DNA of 64,000 nt from Streptomyces sp. A1277 (GCF_004795015.1 NZ_SSBI01000040.1:1-64000), one strand, 5' to 3'. Counted from the first letter of the stretch, positions 32,669 through 42,262 are shown. The notes: generated by a model not told the origin, from the letters alone. Numbers and translations are program-made.

Positions 32669-33658
32669 CTAGACGAGTAGTTCCGAATGTTGATGTTCGG
32701 TCCCGAGGCATGGCGAGGGCGTCCAAGATCGTTTTGTGACGAACGAAGACTTGGACGCCCTCATCACCGCACTGTACGTGAAGATTGACGACGAGATCGG
32801 AGGGACCCGATGCCTGGGCAGACCACCGCAGCTGAGCGATTCCGAGCTGGTCTGCCTGGCCGTCGCGCAGTCCCTGCTGGGCTTCACCTCGGAAGCCCGC
32901 TGGCTGCGGTTCGCCCGCGACAACCTGAACGCGATGTTCCCGTATCTGCCCAAGCGGCCGGGATACAACAAGCGACTCCGCTCGGCGTTGCCGCTGGTCA
33001 AGGGGGCAATACGGTTGCTCGCGATGGACACGGCCTTCTGGTTCGACAACCACTGGATCGTCGACTCCACACCGGTGCCGTGCGGCATGTCCCGCCCCAC
33101 GGTGAAGCGGTCGGACATGGCCGGCTGGGCCGGATACGGATACTGCGCCTCGCACTCCCGGTTCCACTGGGGCCTGCGCCTGTTCCTGATATGCACGCCC
33201 ACCGGTATGCCGATCACCTGGGCACTGGCCACCAGCCCGAAGATCGACGAACGCGAGGTCCTGGCCGCAATGCTCGACCGCGAACCGCACCTGACTGCCG
33301 ACCGGCCCGGCCTGCTCGTCATCGCGGACAAGGGCTTTGCCTCCAAGGAGTTCGAAACCGACCTCGGCTTCCGCGGAGCGGAGCTGCTCCGTCCGTCGTT
33401 CAAGCGGGAGAAGCGCCGCAAGGGCGAGTCGCTGCTCAAGTCGGTGCGGCAGCTGATCGAGTCGGTCAACGACACACTGAAGGGCCAGCTCGACCTGGAA
33501 GAACACGGCGGCCGGACCTTCGAGGGCGTCGCCGTCCGCGTTGCCCAACGCATCCTCGCGATGGCCGCCGCGATCTGGCACAACCACAAGACCCGACAAC
33601 CGGTCCTGCGGTCCCTGACCGCATTCGATCACTGAACACATCGGAACTACTCGTCTAG
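32669..33658. mobile_element. IS982-type insertion sequence, complete
   Basis: The ends carry an 18-bp perfect inverted repeat reading CTAGACGAGTAGTTCCGA inwards from 32669 and from 33658. The outer CTAG is itself a palindrome, so it may be either the target duplication or the tip of the repeats. Between the ends is one full-length transposase gene. The element sits between the small hypothetical gene and the suf operon terminator. Intact ends and gene suggest recent arrival. Confidence 0.82.
32736..33635 (+). CDS. IS982 family transposase
   Basis: A 299-residue DDE transposase starting at GTG 32736. The opening NEDLDALITALYVKIDDE with GRPPQLSDSELVCLAVAQSLLGF is characteristic of IS982 members. 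Catalytic landmarks are WIVDSTPVPCG (first Asp, about residue 106), LVIADKGFASKEF (second Asp, about 196) and VNDTLKGQLDLEEHGGRT (Glu region, about 250). The C-terminus RVAQRILAMAAAIWHNHKT is also typical. The reading frame is uninterrupted, so the protein is probably active. Confidence 0.85.
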   Translation: MTNEDLDALITALYVKIDDEIGGTRCLGRPPQLSDSELVCLAVAQSLLGFTSEARWLRFARDNLNAMFPYLPKRPGYNKRLRSALPLVKGAIRLLAMDTAFWFDNHWIVDSTPVPCGMSRPTVKRSDMAGWAGYGYCASHSRFHWGLRLFLICTPTGMPITWALATSPKIDEREVLAAMLDREPHLTADRPGLLVIADKGFASKEFETDLGFRGAELLRPSFKREKRRKGESLLKSVRQLIESVNDTLKGQLDLEEHGGRTFEGVAVRVAQRILAMAAAIWHNHKTRQPVLRSLTAFDH

Positions 33659-33702
33659 GGCCGCGGCAGCCAAGGTTCGCCCCCGTCTGTCCGTGTCTCG
33701 GC

Positions 33703-33734
33703 GAACGGCCCCGGCACAGATGCCGGGGCCGTTC
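33703..33734. terminator. hairpin terminator of the suf operon
   Basis: GAACGGCCCCGGCA and TGCCGGGGCCGTTC form a perfect 14-bp stem around CAGA, 26 bases beyond the stop of the last suf gene. Confidence 0.85.
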
Positions 33735-33760
33735 TCGCGCGTACGCCGGTACGCGGATGC

Positions 33761-34099
33761 TCAGACGTTGAAGCCCAGCGCGCGCAGCTGCTCGCGGCCG
33801 TCGTCCGTGATCTTGTCGGGGCCCCACGGCGGCATCCAGACCCAGTTGATCCGGAGTTCGTTGACGATGCCGTCCGTCGCGGACCGCGCCTGGTCCTCGA
33901 TGACATCGGTCAGCGGACAGGCCGCGGACGTCAGGGTCATGTCGAGGGTGGCGATGTTGGCGTCGTCGATGTGGATGCCGTAGATCAGCCCCAGGTTGAC
34001 GACGTCGATGCCCAGCTCGGGGTCGACCACGTCGTACAGCGCTTCGCGGACCTCCTCCTCGGAGGCCGGCTTGGTGGTCATGGTCTCGTTGTCGCTCAT
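33761..34099 (-). CDS. metal-sulfur cluster assembly factor (SufT-like, DUF59)
   Basis: A 112-residue DUF59 protein. ATG 34099 overlaps the sufU stop (ATGA). Features are SEEEVREALYDVVDPELGIDVVNLGLIYGIHI (residues about 13-45) and TSAACPLTDVIEDQA with the conserved Cys near 62. Such proteins help maturation of Fe-S proteins, and this gene is the last of the SUF operon. It is not a pathway enzyme of phenylacetate degradation despite the PaaD-like domain. Confidence 0.88.
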   Translation of the reverse strand: MSDNETMTTKPASEEEVREALYDVVDPELGIDVVNLGLIYGIHIDDANIATLDMTLTSAACPLTDVIEDQARSATDGIVNELRINWVWMPPWGPDKITDDGREQLRALGFNV

Positions 34100-34551
34100 G
34101 CGGTCTTCCCTTCGGACAGCACCTTCGCCGTCGCGTCCTTCCACGCCATCCAGCTCAGCAGCGCGCACTTGACCCGGGCCGGGTACTTGGAGACACCGGC
34201 GAACGCGACCGCGTCCTCCAGCACCTCCTCCATCGCCTCGTCGGGCTCCAGCTGCCCCTTCGACTGCATCAGCTCCAGGAAAGCGGCCTGGATCTTCTGC
34301 GCCTCGCCCAGCTCCTTGCCGACCAGCAGCTCGTTCAGTACGGAGGCGCTGGCCTGGCTGATGGAGCAGCCCTGGCCCTCGTAGCTCACATCGGCGATGG
34401 TCTCGCCGTCGTACCGCACCCGCAACGTGATCTCGTCACCGCACGTCGGATTGACGTGATGCACCTCGGCGTCGCCGTCCCGCAGGCCGCGCCCGTGGGG
34501 GTGCTTGTAGTGGTCCAGGATCACTTCCTGGTACATGGAATCAAGCTTCAC
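34096..34551 (-). CDS. sufU: SufU, zinc-dependent sulfurtransferase of the SUF system
   Basis: A 151-residue SufU that accepts sulfur from SufS. The three metal/sulfur Cys are in NPTCGDE (residue about 40), GQGCSISQASA (about 66) and ARVKCALLSW (about 128), with the Asp of CGDE completing the site. The LDSMYQEVILDHYKHPHGRG opening is standard. GTG 34551 is preferred since GGGGA stands seven bases upstream; ATG 34536 is internal. The sufS stop lies 19 bases upstream, the widest gap in the distal part of the operon. Confidence 0.9.
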   Translation of the reverse strand: MKLDSMYQEVILDHYKHPHGRGLRDGDAEVHHVNPTCGDEITLRVRYDGETIADVSYEGQGCSISQASASVLNELLVGKELGEAQKIQAAFLELMQSKGQLEPDEAMEEVLEDAVAFAGVSKYPARVKCALLSWMAWKDATAKVLSEGKTA

Positions 34552-34570
34552 GAGTCAATCCCCAGCCGCT

Positions 34571-35827
34571 CTAACCGAAAAAGTTCCGGACGTGTTCCAG
34601 CCCGTCCACCAGGGCGTCGACCTCGGCGGGCGTGGAGTACAGATAGAACGACGCTCGCGTCGTCGCAGGAATTCCGTACCGCAGGCACACCGGGCGGGCG
34701 CAGTGGTGGCCGACCCGGACCGCGATGCCCTGTTCGTCCAGGACCTGGCCCACGTCGTGCGGGTGGATGTCGCCGAGCGTGAAGGAGATCGTCGCGCCGC
34801 GGTCCTCCGCGGTGGCCGGGCCGATGATCCTGAGGTCCGGCACCTCCAGGAGCCGCTTCACCGCGTAGGCGGTGATGGCCTGCTCGTGGCGGTGGATGTT
34901 CTCCATGCCGATCGCCGTGAGGTAGTCCACGGCCGCGCCGAGACCGACGGCCTGGGCGATCGGGGGCGTACCGGCCTCGAACTTGTGCGGGGCGGGCGCG
35001 TAGGTCGAGGAGTGCATCGACACGGTCTCGATCATCTCGCCGCCGCCGAGGAACGGGGGCAGGTCCTCCAGGAGTTCCTGCCGTCCCCAGAGGACGCCGA
35101 TGCCGGTCGGGCCGACCATCTTGTGTCCGGTGAAGGCCACGAAGTCGGCCTGGAGCGCCTGCACGTCGAGCACCATGTGCGGGGCGGCCTGGGAGGCGTC
35201 GATGCAGACGAGCGCGCCGACCTCCTGGGCGCGCCGGATGATCTTCTCGACCGGGTTGTGCGTGCCCATGATGTTCGAGACCAGCGTGAAGGAGACGATC
35301 TTCGTCTTCTCGGTGATGATCTCGTCGATGTTGGACAGGTCGAGGCGGCCGTCGTCGGTGATGCCGAACCACTTCAGCTTCGCACCGGTGCGCTGCGAGA
35401 GCAGCTGCCAGGGCACGATGTTGGAGTGGTGCTCCATCTCCGTGGTGACGATCTCGGTCTCGTGGTCGACCCGGTAGGGCTCGTCGGCCCAGCCGAGCAT
35501 GTTGGCCACGAGGTTGAGCGACTCCGAGGCGTTCTTGGTGAAGATGACCTCGTTGCGGCTGGGCGCGTTGATGAACGCGGCGACCTTGTCACGGGCGCCC
35601 TCGTACAGCGCCGTGGCCTCCTCCGCGATCGTGTACACGCCGCGGTGCACGTTGGCGTTGTGCCGCTCGTAGTACTCGTTGAGGGCGTCCAGGACCTGCC
35701 GCGGCTTCTGCGAGGTCGCGGCACTGTCCAGGTAAACGATCTTCTTCCCGTCGTGGACCGTGCGGTCCAGGAGGGGGAAGTCCTTGCGGATCGCCTCGGT
35801 GTCGAGGAGGCCCGGCAGCTGTGTCAC
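34571..35827 (-). CDS. sufS: SufS cysteine desulfurase
   Basis: A 418-residue PLP enzyme that removes sulfur from cysteine for cluster assembly. VYLDSAATSQKPRQVLDAL opens the fold near residue 30. EMEHHSNIVPWQLL carries the conserved His (about 130), FVAFTGHKMVGPTGIG holds the PLP-binding Lys (about 232), and AVRVGHHCARPVC holds the catalytic Cys (about 372). GTG 35827 overlaps the sufC stop (GTGA). Confidence 0.94.
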   Translation of the reverse strand: MTQLPGLLDTEAIRKDFPLLDRTVHDGKKIVYLDSAATSQKPRQVLDALNEYYERHNANVHRGVYTIAEEATALYEGARDKVAAFINAPSRNEVIFTKNASESLNLVANMLGWADEPYRVDHETEIVTTEMEHHSNIVPWQLLSQRTGAKLKWFGITDDGRLDLSNIDEIITEKTKIVSFTLVSNIMGTHNPVEKIIRRAQEVGALVCIDASQAAPHMVLDVQALQADFVAFTGHKMVGPTGIGVLWGRQELLEDLPPFLGGGEMIETVSMHSSTYAPAPHKFEAGTPPIAQAVGLGAAVDYLTAIGMENIHRHEQAITAYAVKRLLEVPDLRIIGPATAEDRGATISFTLGDIHPHDVGQVLDEQGIAVRVGHHCARPVCLRYGIPATTRASFYLYSTPAEVDALVDGLEHVRNFFG

Positions 35828-36588
35828 GCGGCAGCGCCACCCTTCACGTATGCCTCGTAGCCCTCGTTCTCCAGCTTGTCGGCGAGCTCGGCGCCGCCGG
35901 ACTCGGCGATCCGGCCGTTGGCGAACACGTGCACGAAGTCGGGCTTGATGTACCGGAGAATCCGGGTGTAGTGCGTGATCAGCAGGGTACCGACCTCGCC
36001 GGACTCGCGGACGCGGTTGACGCCCTCGGAGACGACGCGCAGGGCGTCGACGTCCAGGCCGGAGTCGGTCTCGTCGAGGATCGCGACCTTCGGCTTGAGG
36101 AGCTCCAGCTGAAGGATCTCGTGGCGCTTCTTCTCACCGCCGGAGAAGCCCTCGTTGACGTTGCGCTCGGCGAAGGCGGGGTCCATCTGGAGCGCGGCCA
36201 TCGCCTCCTTGACCTCCTTCACCCAGGTACGCAGCTTGGGCGCCTCGCCGCGAACGGCGGTGGCGGAGGTGCGCAGGAAGTTGGAGACCGAGACACCGGG
36301 GATCTCGACCGGGTACTGCATGGCGAGGAACAGGCCGGCGCGGGCCCGCTCGTCCACGGACATCTCCAGGACGTCCTCGCCGTCCAGGGTGACCGTGCCG
36401 CTGGTGACGGTGTACTTCGGGTGACCGGCCAGCGAGTAGGCGAGGGTGGACTTGCCGGACCCGTTGGGGCCCATGATGGCGTGGGTCTCGCCCTGCTTGA
36501 CGGTCAGGTCGACGCCCTTGAGGATCTCCTTCGTGGCGTTGTCGGCCTCGACGGTGACGTGCAGGTCGCGGATTTCAAGCGTTGCCAT
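35824..36588 (-). CDS. sufC: SufC, Fe-S assembly ATPase
   Basis: A 254-residue ABC-type ATPase that drives the SufBD scaffold. Walker A GPNGSGKSTLA (residues 39-49), signature FSGGEKKRHEILQL (about 148), Walker B VAILDETDSGLDVDAL (about 170) and the switch His in LLITHYTRIL (about 203) are complete. ATG 36588 lies seven bases after the stop of the ferredoxin-like gene. Confidence 0.95.
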   Translation of the reverse strand: MATLEIRDLHVTVEADNATKEILKGVDLTVKQGETHAIMGPNGSGKSTLAYSLAGHPKYTVTSGTVTLDGEDVLEMSVDERARAGLFLAMQYPVEIPGVSVSNFLRTSATAVRGEAPKLRTWVKEVKEAMAALQMDPAFAERNVNEGFSGGEKKRHEILQLELLKPKVAILDETDSGLDVDALRVVSEGVNRVRESGEVGTLLITHYTRILRYIKPDFVHVFANGRIAESGGAELADKLENEGYEAYVKGGAAA

Positions 36589-36595
36589 GGGTGAC

Positions 36596-36913
36596 TCAGG
36601 ACTCCTGGGTGACGGAGACGAGCACATCGTCCCCTTCGATCTTGACGGGGTATACGGGGACGGGGCGCGTCGCGGGAAGACCGGACGGCTTGCCGGTACG
36701 CAGGTCGAAGCTCGATCCGTGCAGCCAGCACTCGATCGAGCAGTCCTCGACCTCGCCCTCGGACAGCGAGACGTTCGCGTGCGAGCAGATGTCGTTGATC
36801 GCGAACACCTCGCCCTCGGTGCGGACGACGGAGACCGGCGTGCCGTCGAGTTCCACCCGCTTGGGGGTGTCATCCTCCAGCTCGCTCAGCGCGCAGGCTT
36901 TCACGAAGGCCAT
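36596..36913 (-). CDS. Rieske-type ferredoxin in the suf operon
   Basis: A 105-residue Rieske [2Fe-2S] protein. The cluster ligands are CSH (residues about 44-46) and CWLH (about 63-66). It resembles non-heme oxygenase ferredoxin subunits, but no oxygenase is nearby. Its position between sufD and sufC, with TGATG coupling to sufD, is conserved in Streptomyces as far as I recall. A role in electron supply for cluster assembly is plausible but inferred. Confidence 0.88.
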   Translation of the reverse strand: MAFVKACALSELEDDTPKRVELDGTPVSVVRTEGEVFAINDICSHANVSLSEGEVEDCSIECWLHGSSFDLRTGKPSGLPATRPVPVYPVKIEGDDVLVSVTQES

Positions 36914-38094
36914 CAGACCGATGCCTTCAGCTCGGTCTCGATCTTGTCGAGCAGGCGGGCCTCGACGTCGGGCAGGCCGATCTGCTGGACCAGCTCGGCG
37001 AAGAAGCCGCGCACGACGAGGCGGCGGGCCTCCTCGGCCGGGATGCCGCGCGACTGGAGGTAGAACAGCTGCTCGTCGTCGAAGCGGCCGGTCGCCGAGG
37101 CGTGGCCGGCGCCGACGATCTCGCCGGTCTCGATCTCCAGGTTCGGCACCGAGTCGACCCGCGCACCGTCGGTCAGGACCAGGTTGCGGTTCATCTCGTA
37201 GGTGTCGGTGCCCTCGGCGGCGGCCTGGATGAGCACGTCGCCGATCCACACGGCGTGCGCCTCCTCGCCCTGGAGCGCGCCCTTGTAGGCCACGTTGGAC
37301 TTGCAGTGCGGGGTGTTGTGGTCGACCAGGAGGCGGTGCTCCTGGTGCTGGCCCTTGTCGGTGAAGTAGAGGCCGAACAGCTCGGCCTCGCCACCGGTGC
37401 CCGCGTACGCGATCCGGGGGTGGAGCCGGACCAGGTCGCCGCCGAAGGTGACGACGATGGACTTGAACGAGGCGTCCCGGCCGACCAGGGCGTTGTGCTG
37501 GCCGACGTGCACGGCCCGCTCGTCCCAGTCCTGCACGGAGACGACGGTCAGCTTGGCCCCGTCGCCCAGGACGTAGTCGACGTTGGCGGCGAGCACCGCG
37601 TCACCGGTGTGGTCGATGACGACGACGGCCTCGGCGAAGGCGCCCAGCTCGACCACCAGGTGGCCGTAGGCGACGCCGCCCTCGCCGTGCACGGCGACCC
37701 GGACCGGCTCGGAGAGCACGGCCTCCTTGGCGACCGTGACCACGTGGGCCTGCTCGAAGGACGCGTACGCCTGGGCGGCCACCCGGTCCACCGGCGTGCC
37801 GGCCTTGCCGAGCCGGGCGTCGTCCCGTCCGACGGTCTCGACCGTGACGCCCTCGGGGGCCTCGATCGCGACCTTCACACCGCTGCCGGTCGCGACGGCG
37901 GTGCCGTCGTGCAGACCGCGCAGCCGCTCCAGCGGGGTGAACCGCCACTCCTCCTCGCGGCCGTGCGGGACGGGGAAGTCCGCGACGTCGAAGGACGGGG
38001 GCGCGCTCATGCGCGTGGCGACGGTCGACTCCGCGGCCACCGCGATGGAACCGGCGGTCGTGGACCCCGCAGGAATGTTCTGAGCCTCAGCCAT
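36913..38094 (-). CDS. sufD: SufD, Fe-S scaffold subunit
   Basis: A 393-residue partner of SufB. The SufBD beta-helix region spans about residues 150-370: VHVGQHNALVGRDASFKSIVVTFGGDLVR, EAELFGLYFTDKGQHQEHRLLVDHNTPHCKSNVAYKGAL (His/Cys near the cluster site) and the C-terminal DDEQLFYLQSRGIPAEEARRLVVRGFFAELV. ATG 38094 leaves an 83-base gap to sufB. Confidence 0.92.
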   Translation of the reverse strand: MAEAQNIPAGSTTAGSIAVAAESTVATRMSAPPSFDVADFPVPHGREEEWRFTPLERLRGLHDGTAVATGSGVKVAIEAPEGVTVETVGRDDARLGKAGTPVDRVAAQAYASFEQAHVVTVAKEAVLSEPVRVAVHGEGGVAYGHLVVELGAFAEAVVVIDHTGDAVLAANVDYVLGDGAKLTVVSVQDWDERAVHVGQHNALVGRDASFKSIVVTFGGDLVRLHPRIAYAGTGGEAELFGLYFTDKGQHQEHRLLVDHNTPHCKSNVAYKGALQGEEAHAVWIGDVLIQAAAEGTDTYEMNRNLVLTDGARVDSVPNLEIETGEIVGAGHASATGRFDDEQLFYLQSRGIPAEEARRLVVRGFFAELVQQIGLPDVEARLLDKIETELKASV

Positions 38095-38177
38095 GGCTGT
38101 CGTAGTGCTCGCTTTCTCAGTCGGACAGATGTCAGGGGGATTCGGGGGCCGGCCCTGCCGGGCCGGCCTCGGCGGTA

Positions 38178-39599
38178 CTAGCCGACCGAACCCTCCATCT
38201 GCAGCTCGATCAGCCGGTTGAGCTCCAGGGCGTACTCCATCGGGAGCTCCTTCGCGATCGGCTCGACGAAGCCGCGCACGATCATGGCCATGGCCTCGAA
38301 CTCGGTCATGCCGCGGCTCATCAGGTAGAAGAGCTGGTCCTCGGAGACCTTGGAGACGGTCGCCTCGTGGCCCATCGACACGTCGTCCTCGCGGACGTCG
38401 ACGTACGGGTAGGTGTCGGACCGGGAGATCGTGTCGACCAGCAGCGCGTCGCACAGCACGTTGGACTTCGCGCCCGGCGCGCCCTCGCCGATCTCGATCA
38501 GACCGCGGTAGGAGGTGCGGCCGCCGCCTCGCGCCACCGACTTGGAGACGATGTTGGACGAGGTGTTCGGGGCCATGTGGACCATCTTGGCGCCGGCGTC
38601 CTGGTGCTGGCCCTCGCCCGCGAAGGCGATGGACAGGGTCTCGCCCTTGGCGTGCTCGCCCATCAGGTAGACGGCCGGGTACTTCATGGTGACCTTGGAG
38701 CCGATGTTGCCGTCGACCCACTCCATGGTCGCGCCCTCGTAGGCCACGGCGCGCTTGGTGACCAGGTTGTAGACGTTGTTCGACCAGTTCTGGATCGTCG
38801 TGTAGCGGCAGCGGCCGCCCTTCTTCACGATGATCTCGACGACCGCGGAGTGCAGCGAGTCGGAGGAGTAGATCGGAGCGGTGCAGCCCTCGACGTAGTG
38901 GACGTAGGCGTCCTCGTCGACGATGATCAGCGTCCGCTCGAACTGGCCCATGTTCTCCGTGTTGATACGGAAATACGCCTGGAGCGGGATGTCCACGTGG
39001 ACACCCTTGGGGACGTAGATGAACGACCCGCCCGACCAGACGGCCGAGTTCAGCGAGGCGAACTTGTTGTCACCGACGGGGATGACGGTGCCGAAGTACT
39101 CCTTGAAGAGCTCCGGGTGCTCCTTCAGCGCCGTGTCGGTGTCGAGGAAGATGACGCCCTGCTCCTCCAGGTCCTCGCGGATCTGGTGGTAGACGACCTC
39201 GGACTCGTACTGCGCGGCGACACCGGCGACCAGGCGCTGCTTCTCCGCCTCCGGGATGCCGAGCTTGTCGTACGTGTTCTTGATGTCCTCGGGCAGGTCC
39301 TCCCAGGACTCCGCCTGCTTCTCCGTCGAGCGCACGAAGTACTTGATGTTGTCGAAGTCGATGCCCGAGAGGTCCGAGCCCCAGTTCGGCATGGGCTTCT
39401 TCTCGAAGAGCTTGAGGCCCTTGAGCCGCAGCTTCAGCATCCAGTCGGGCTCGTTCTTCTTCTCCGAGATGTCGCGGACGACGGCCTCGGAGAGGCCGCG
39501 CTTGGCCGTCGCACCTGCCGCGTCGGAGTCGGCCCAGCCGAATTCGTACGTGCCCAGACCTTCGAGCTCAGGGTGGGCAGTCTCCGTGGGGAGCGTCAT
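38178..39599 (-). CDS. sufB: SufB, Fe-S scaffold protein
   Basis: A 473-residue scaffold on which clusters are built. Highly characteristic segments are EPDWMLKLRLKGLKLFEKKPMPNWG (about 50-74), GSFIYVPKGVHVDIPLQAYFRIN (about 190), YVEGCTAPIYSSDSLHSAVVEI (about 235) and GEHAKGETLSIAFAGEGQHQDAGAKMVH (about 310). The C-terminus ends EDQLFYLMSRGMTEFEAMAMIVRGF. ATG 39599 overlaps the sufR stop (ATGA), so repressor and scaffold are translated together. Confidence 0.95.
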   Translation of the reverse strand: MTLPTETAHPELEGLGTYEFGWADSDAAGATAKRGLSEAVVRDISEKKNEPDWMLKLRLKGLKLFEKKPMPNWGSDLSGIDFDNIKYFVRSTEKQAESWEDLPEDIKNTYDKLGIPEAEKQRLVAGVAAQYESEVVYHQIREDLEEQGVIFLDTDTALKEHPELFKEYFGTVIPVGDNKFASLNSAVWSGGSFIYVPKGVHVDIPLQAYFRINTENMGQFERTLIIVDEDAYVHYVEGCTAPIYSSDSLHSAVVEIIVKKGGRCRYTTIQNWSNNVYNLVTKRAVAYEGATMEWVDGNIGSKVTMKYPAVYLMGEHAKGETLSIAFAGEGQHQDAGAKMVHMAPNTSSNIVSKSVARGGGRTSYRGLIEIGEGAPGAKSNVLCDALLVDTISRSDTYPYVDVREDDVSMGHEATVSKVSEDQLFYLMSRGMTEFEAMAMIVRGFVEPIAKELPMEYALELNRLIELQMEGSVG

Positions 39600-40339
39600 G
39601 CGGGGTTCCTCCCGGCCGTGGTGCTTGCAGAAGCTGAATCGGTGGTCTGTGGGGTGGGGTGTCCGCTGCGCGGAATGTACGTCGTGCACACCCCGTCGCC
39701 GTGGGCGATGGTGGCCAGACGCTGCACATGGGTCCCCAGGAGGCTGGAGAAGATCTCCGTCTCCGCCTCGCACAGCTGCGGATACTGCTCGGCGACATGC
39801 GCGACCGGGCAGTGGTGCTGGCACAGCTGCTCACCCTGCTGCGGGCCCGGCGCGCTGCGCGCCGTAGCAGCGTACCCGTCGGCGGACAGGGCCTTGGCCA
39901 ACGCCTCCGTACGGGCTTCGGGGTCCGCGGCCTCGATCGCCGCGCGGTAGGCCGCCGACTGCTCGGCGGTCCTGGCCCGGGCGAACGCCATGACCGCTTC
40001 CTCGCCCGCGAGCTCTGCGATCCAGCGCAGGGCGTCGGCGGCGAGCGAGTCGTAGGACTGGTCGAAAGCGTCCCGGCCGCAGTCGGTGAGGGCGAACACC
40101 TTGGCCGGACGGCCACGGGTACGCGCCCCGTACACCCGCTTCTCGCGGGCCTCCACGACGCCGTCACAGGTGAGGGCGTCGAGGTGGCGGCGGACGGCGG
40201 CCTGGGTGAGCCCCAGGCGCTTCGCCAGGTCGGCGACGGTGGACGGGCCGTGGTCCAGGATGGAGCGCGCGACCCGGTTGCGCGTCGAGCGCTCACCGGT
40301 CGCGAGTTCCTCCTGCGGAGCCTCGCCCGTGTATTTCAC
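39596..40339 (-). CDS. sufR: SufR, Fe-S sensing repressor of the suf operon
   Basis: A 247-residue regulator with a winged HTH (residues about 12-75: RSTRNRVARSILDHGPSTVADLAKRLGLTQAAVRRHLDALTCDGVVEAR) and a C-terminal cluster site, GEQLCQHHCPVAHVAEQYPQLCEAE near 170-195, plus Cys in HGDGVCTTYIP. Such proteins repress with a [4Fe-4S] cluster bound and release DNA on cluster loss. GTG 40339 is chosen over ATG 40411: it gives the usual MKY/VKYTGEAPQEEL start and sits seven bases after a -10-like box, so the transcript is probably leaderless. Confidence 0.9.
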   Translation of the reverse strand: MKYTGEAPQEELATGERSTRNRVARSILDHGPSTVADLAKRLGLTQAAVRRHLDALTCDGVVEAREKRVYGARTRGRPAKVFALTDCGRDAFDQSYDSLAADALRWIAELAGEEAVMAFARARTAEQSAAYRAAIEAADPEARTEALAKALSADGYAATARSAPGPQQGEQLCQHHCPVAHVAEQYPQLCEAETEIFSSLLGTHVQRLATIAHGDGVCTTYIPRSGHPTPQTTDSASASTTAGRNPA

Positions 40340-40352
40340 AACGCCATTGTTG
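40339..40352. promoter_or_regulatory. candidate SufR operator
   Basis: CAAC, six bases, GTTG: CAACGCCATTGTTG. It overlaps the -10 of the sufR promoter and touches the GTG start. From memory, SufR of Streptomyces binds CAAC-N6-GTTG. Confidence 0.65.
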
Positions 40353-40375
40353 CGTAATTCATCCGGCCCTGACAA
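40346..40375 (-). promoter_or_regulatory. promoter of the sufR-suf operon
   Basis: On the minus strand, TTGTCA (40375-40370), an 18-base spacer and AACAAT (40351-40346). Transcription would begin at about the GTG, giving a leaderless message. Confidence 0.6.
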
Positions 40376-40411
40376 CCACGTTCCGAAACGATCAACCGTG
40401 CAATCCATCAC

Positions 40412-40425
40412 TTAGGGTCACCTAA
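40412..40425. promoter_or_regulatory. inverted repeat TTAGG-GTCA-CCTAA
   Basis: Perfect 5-bp arms between the divergent sufR and ABC transporter genes. The halves resemble those of iron boxes bound by DtxR/DmdR-type regulators, but the spacing is shorter than the 19-bp consensus. Confidence 0.35.
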
Positions 40426-40475
40426 TCAAGCCCCCGGACCAGGGGCTCCCGGGCGGCTGCCTACACTCGATTCCC

Positions 40476-41419
<944 letters not shown>

Positions 41420-41423
<4 letters not shown>

Positions 41424-42187
41424 GCGCCGGTACGTACACCCCCCGGCCGGGCGCCGCCCCGCTGCCGCGCATGATCGCCGCGCAGACCGCGCTGGAGACG
41501 CGGATGCTGCTGCGCAACGGCGAGCAGCTGCTGCTGACCGTGGTCATCCCGACGCTGCTGCTGGTGCTGTTCAGCTCCGTCGACATCGTGGACACCGGCT
41601 CCGGTGAGCCGGTCGACTTCCTGACACCGGGCGTGCTGGCGCTGGCCGTGATGTCGACGGCCTTCACCGGGCAGGCCATCGCCACCGGTTTCGAGCGGCG
41701 CTACGGGGTGCTCAAGCGGCTCGGCGCCTCGCCGCTGCCCCGCTGGGCGCTGATGACCGCGAAGACCCTCTCCGTGCTGGTCACCGAGGTGCTCCAGGTG
41801 GTCCTGCTGACGGTGATCGCCTTCGCGCTCGGCTGGTCGCCGCACGGCGATCCGTTCGCCGTGCTGCTGCTCCTGGTGCTGGGGACGGCCGCGTTCTCCG
41901 GGCTCGGGCTGCTGATGGCCGGGACGCTGAAGGCGGAGGCGACGCTCGCCGCCGCCAACCTGGTGTTCCTGCTGCTGCTGGTGGGCGGCGGGGTGATCGT
42001 GCCGCTGGAGAAGTTCCCGGACGCCGTGCAGTCGGTGCTGGGGCTGCTGCCGATCGCGGCCCTGTCGGACGGGCTGCGGGACGTCCTCCAGCACGGTGCC
42101 GGGATGCCGTGGGGCGATCTGGGCATCCTCGCGGGCTGGACCGTGCTGGGGCTCGGCGCGGCGGCCCGGTTCTTCCGCTGGGAGTGA
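41420..42187 (+). CDS. ABC-2 type transporter permease
   Basis: A 255-residue membrane subunit with about six hydrophobic segments: LLLTVVIPTLLLVLFSSVD, LTPGVLALAVMSTAFTGQAIATGF, TEVLQVVLLTVIAFALGW, FAVLLLLVLGTAAFSGLGLLMAGTL, LAAANLVFLLLLVGGGVIVP and the last near the C-terminus. ERRYGVLKRLGASPLPRW is the classic cytoplasmic loop of ABC-2 exporters. ATG 41420 is coupled to the ATPase. Substrate unknown; its conserved place next to ctaA might hint at a heme or membrane-related task, which is speculation. Confidence 0.88.
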
Positions 42188-42262
42188 GAGGACGGATGCG
42201 TTCCGTTGCCGTTTCGGGCAACTCGTCCCCCTCGTGAAAGCTTGCACAAGCGGCGTCCTACC

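Noticed and set aside
33761..34099. Phenylacetate degradation protein PaaD
   Set aside because: The DUF59 domain is shared, but the gene is translationally coupled to sufU in a full SUF operon.
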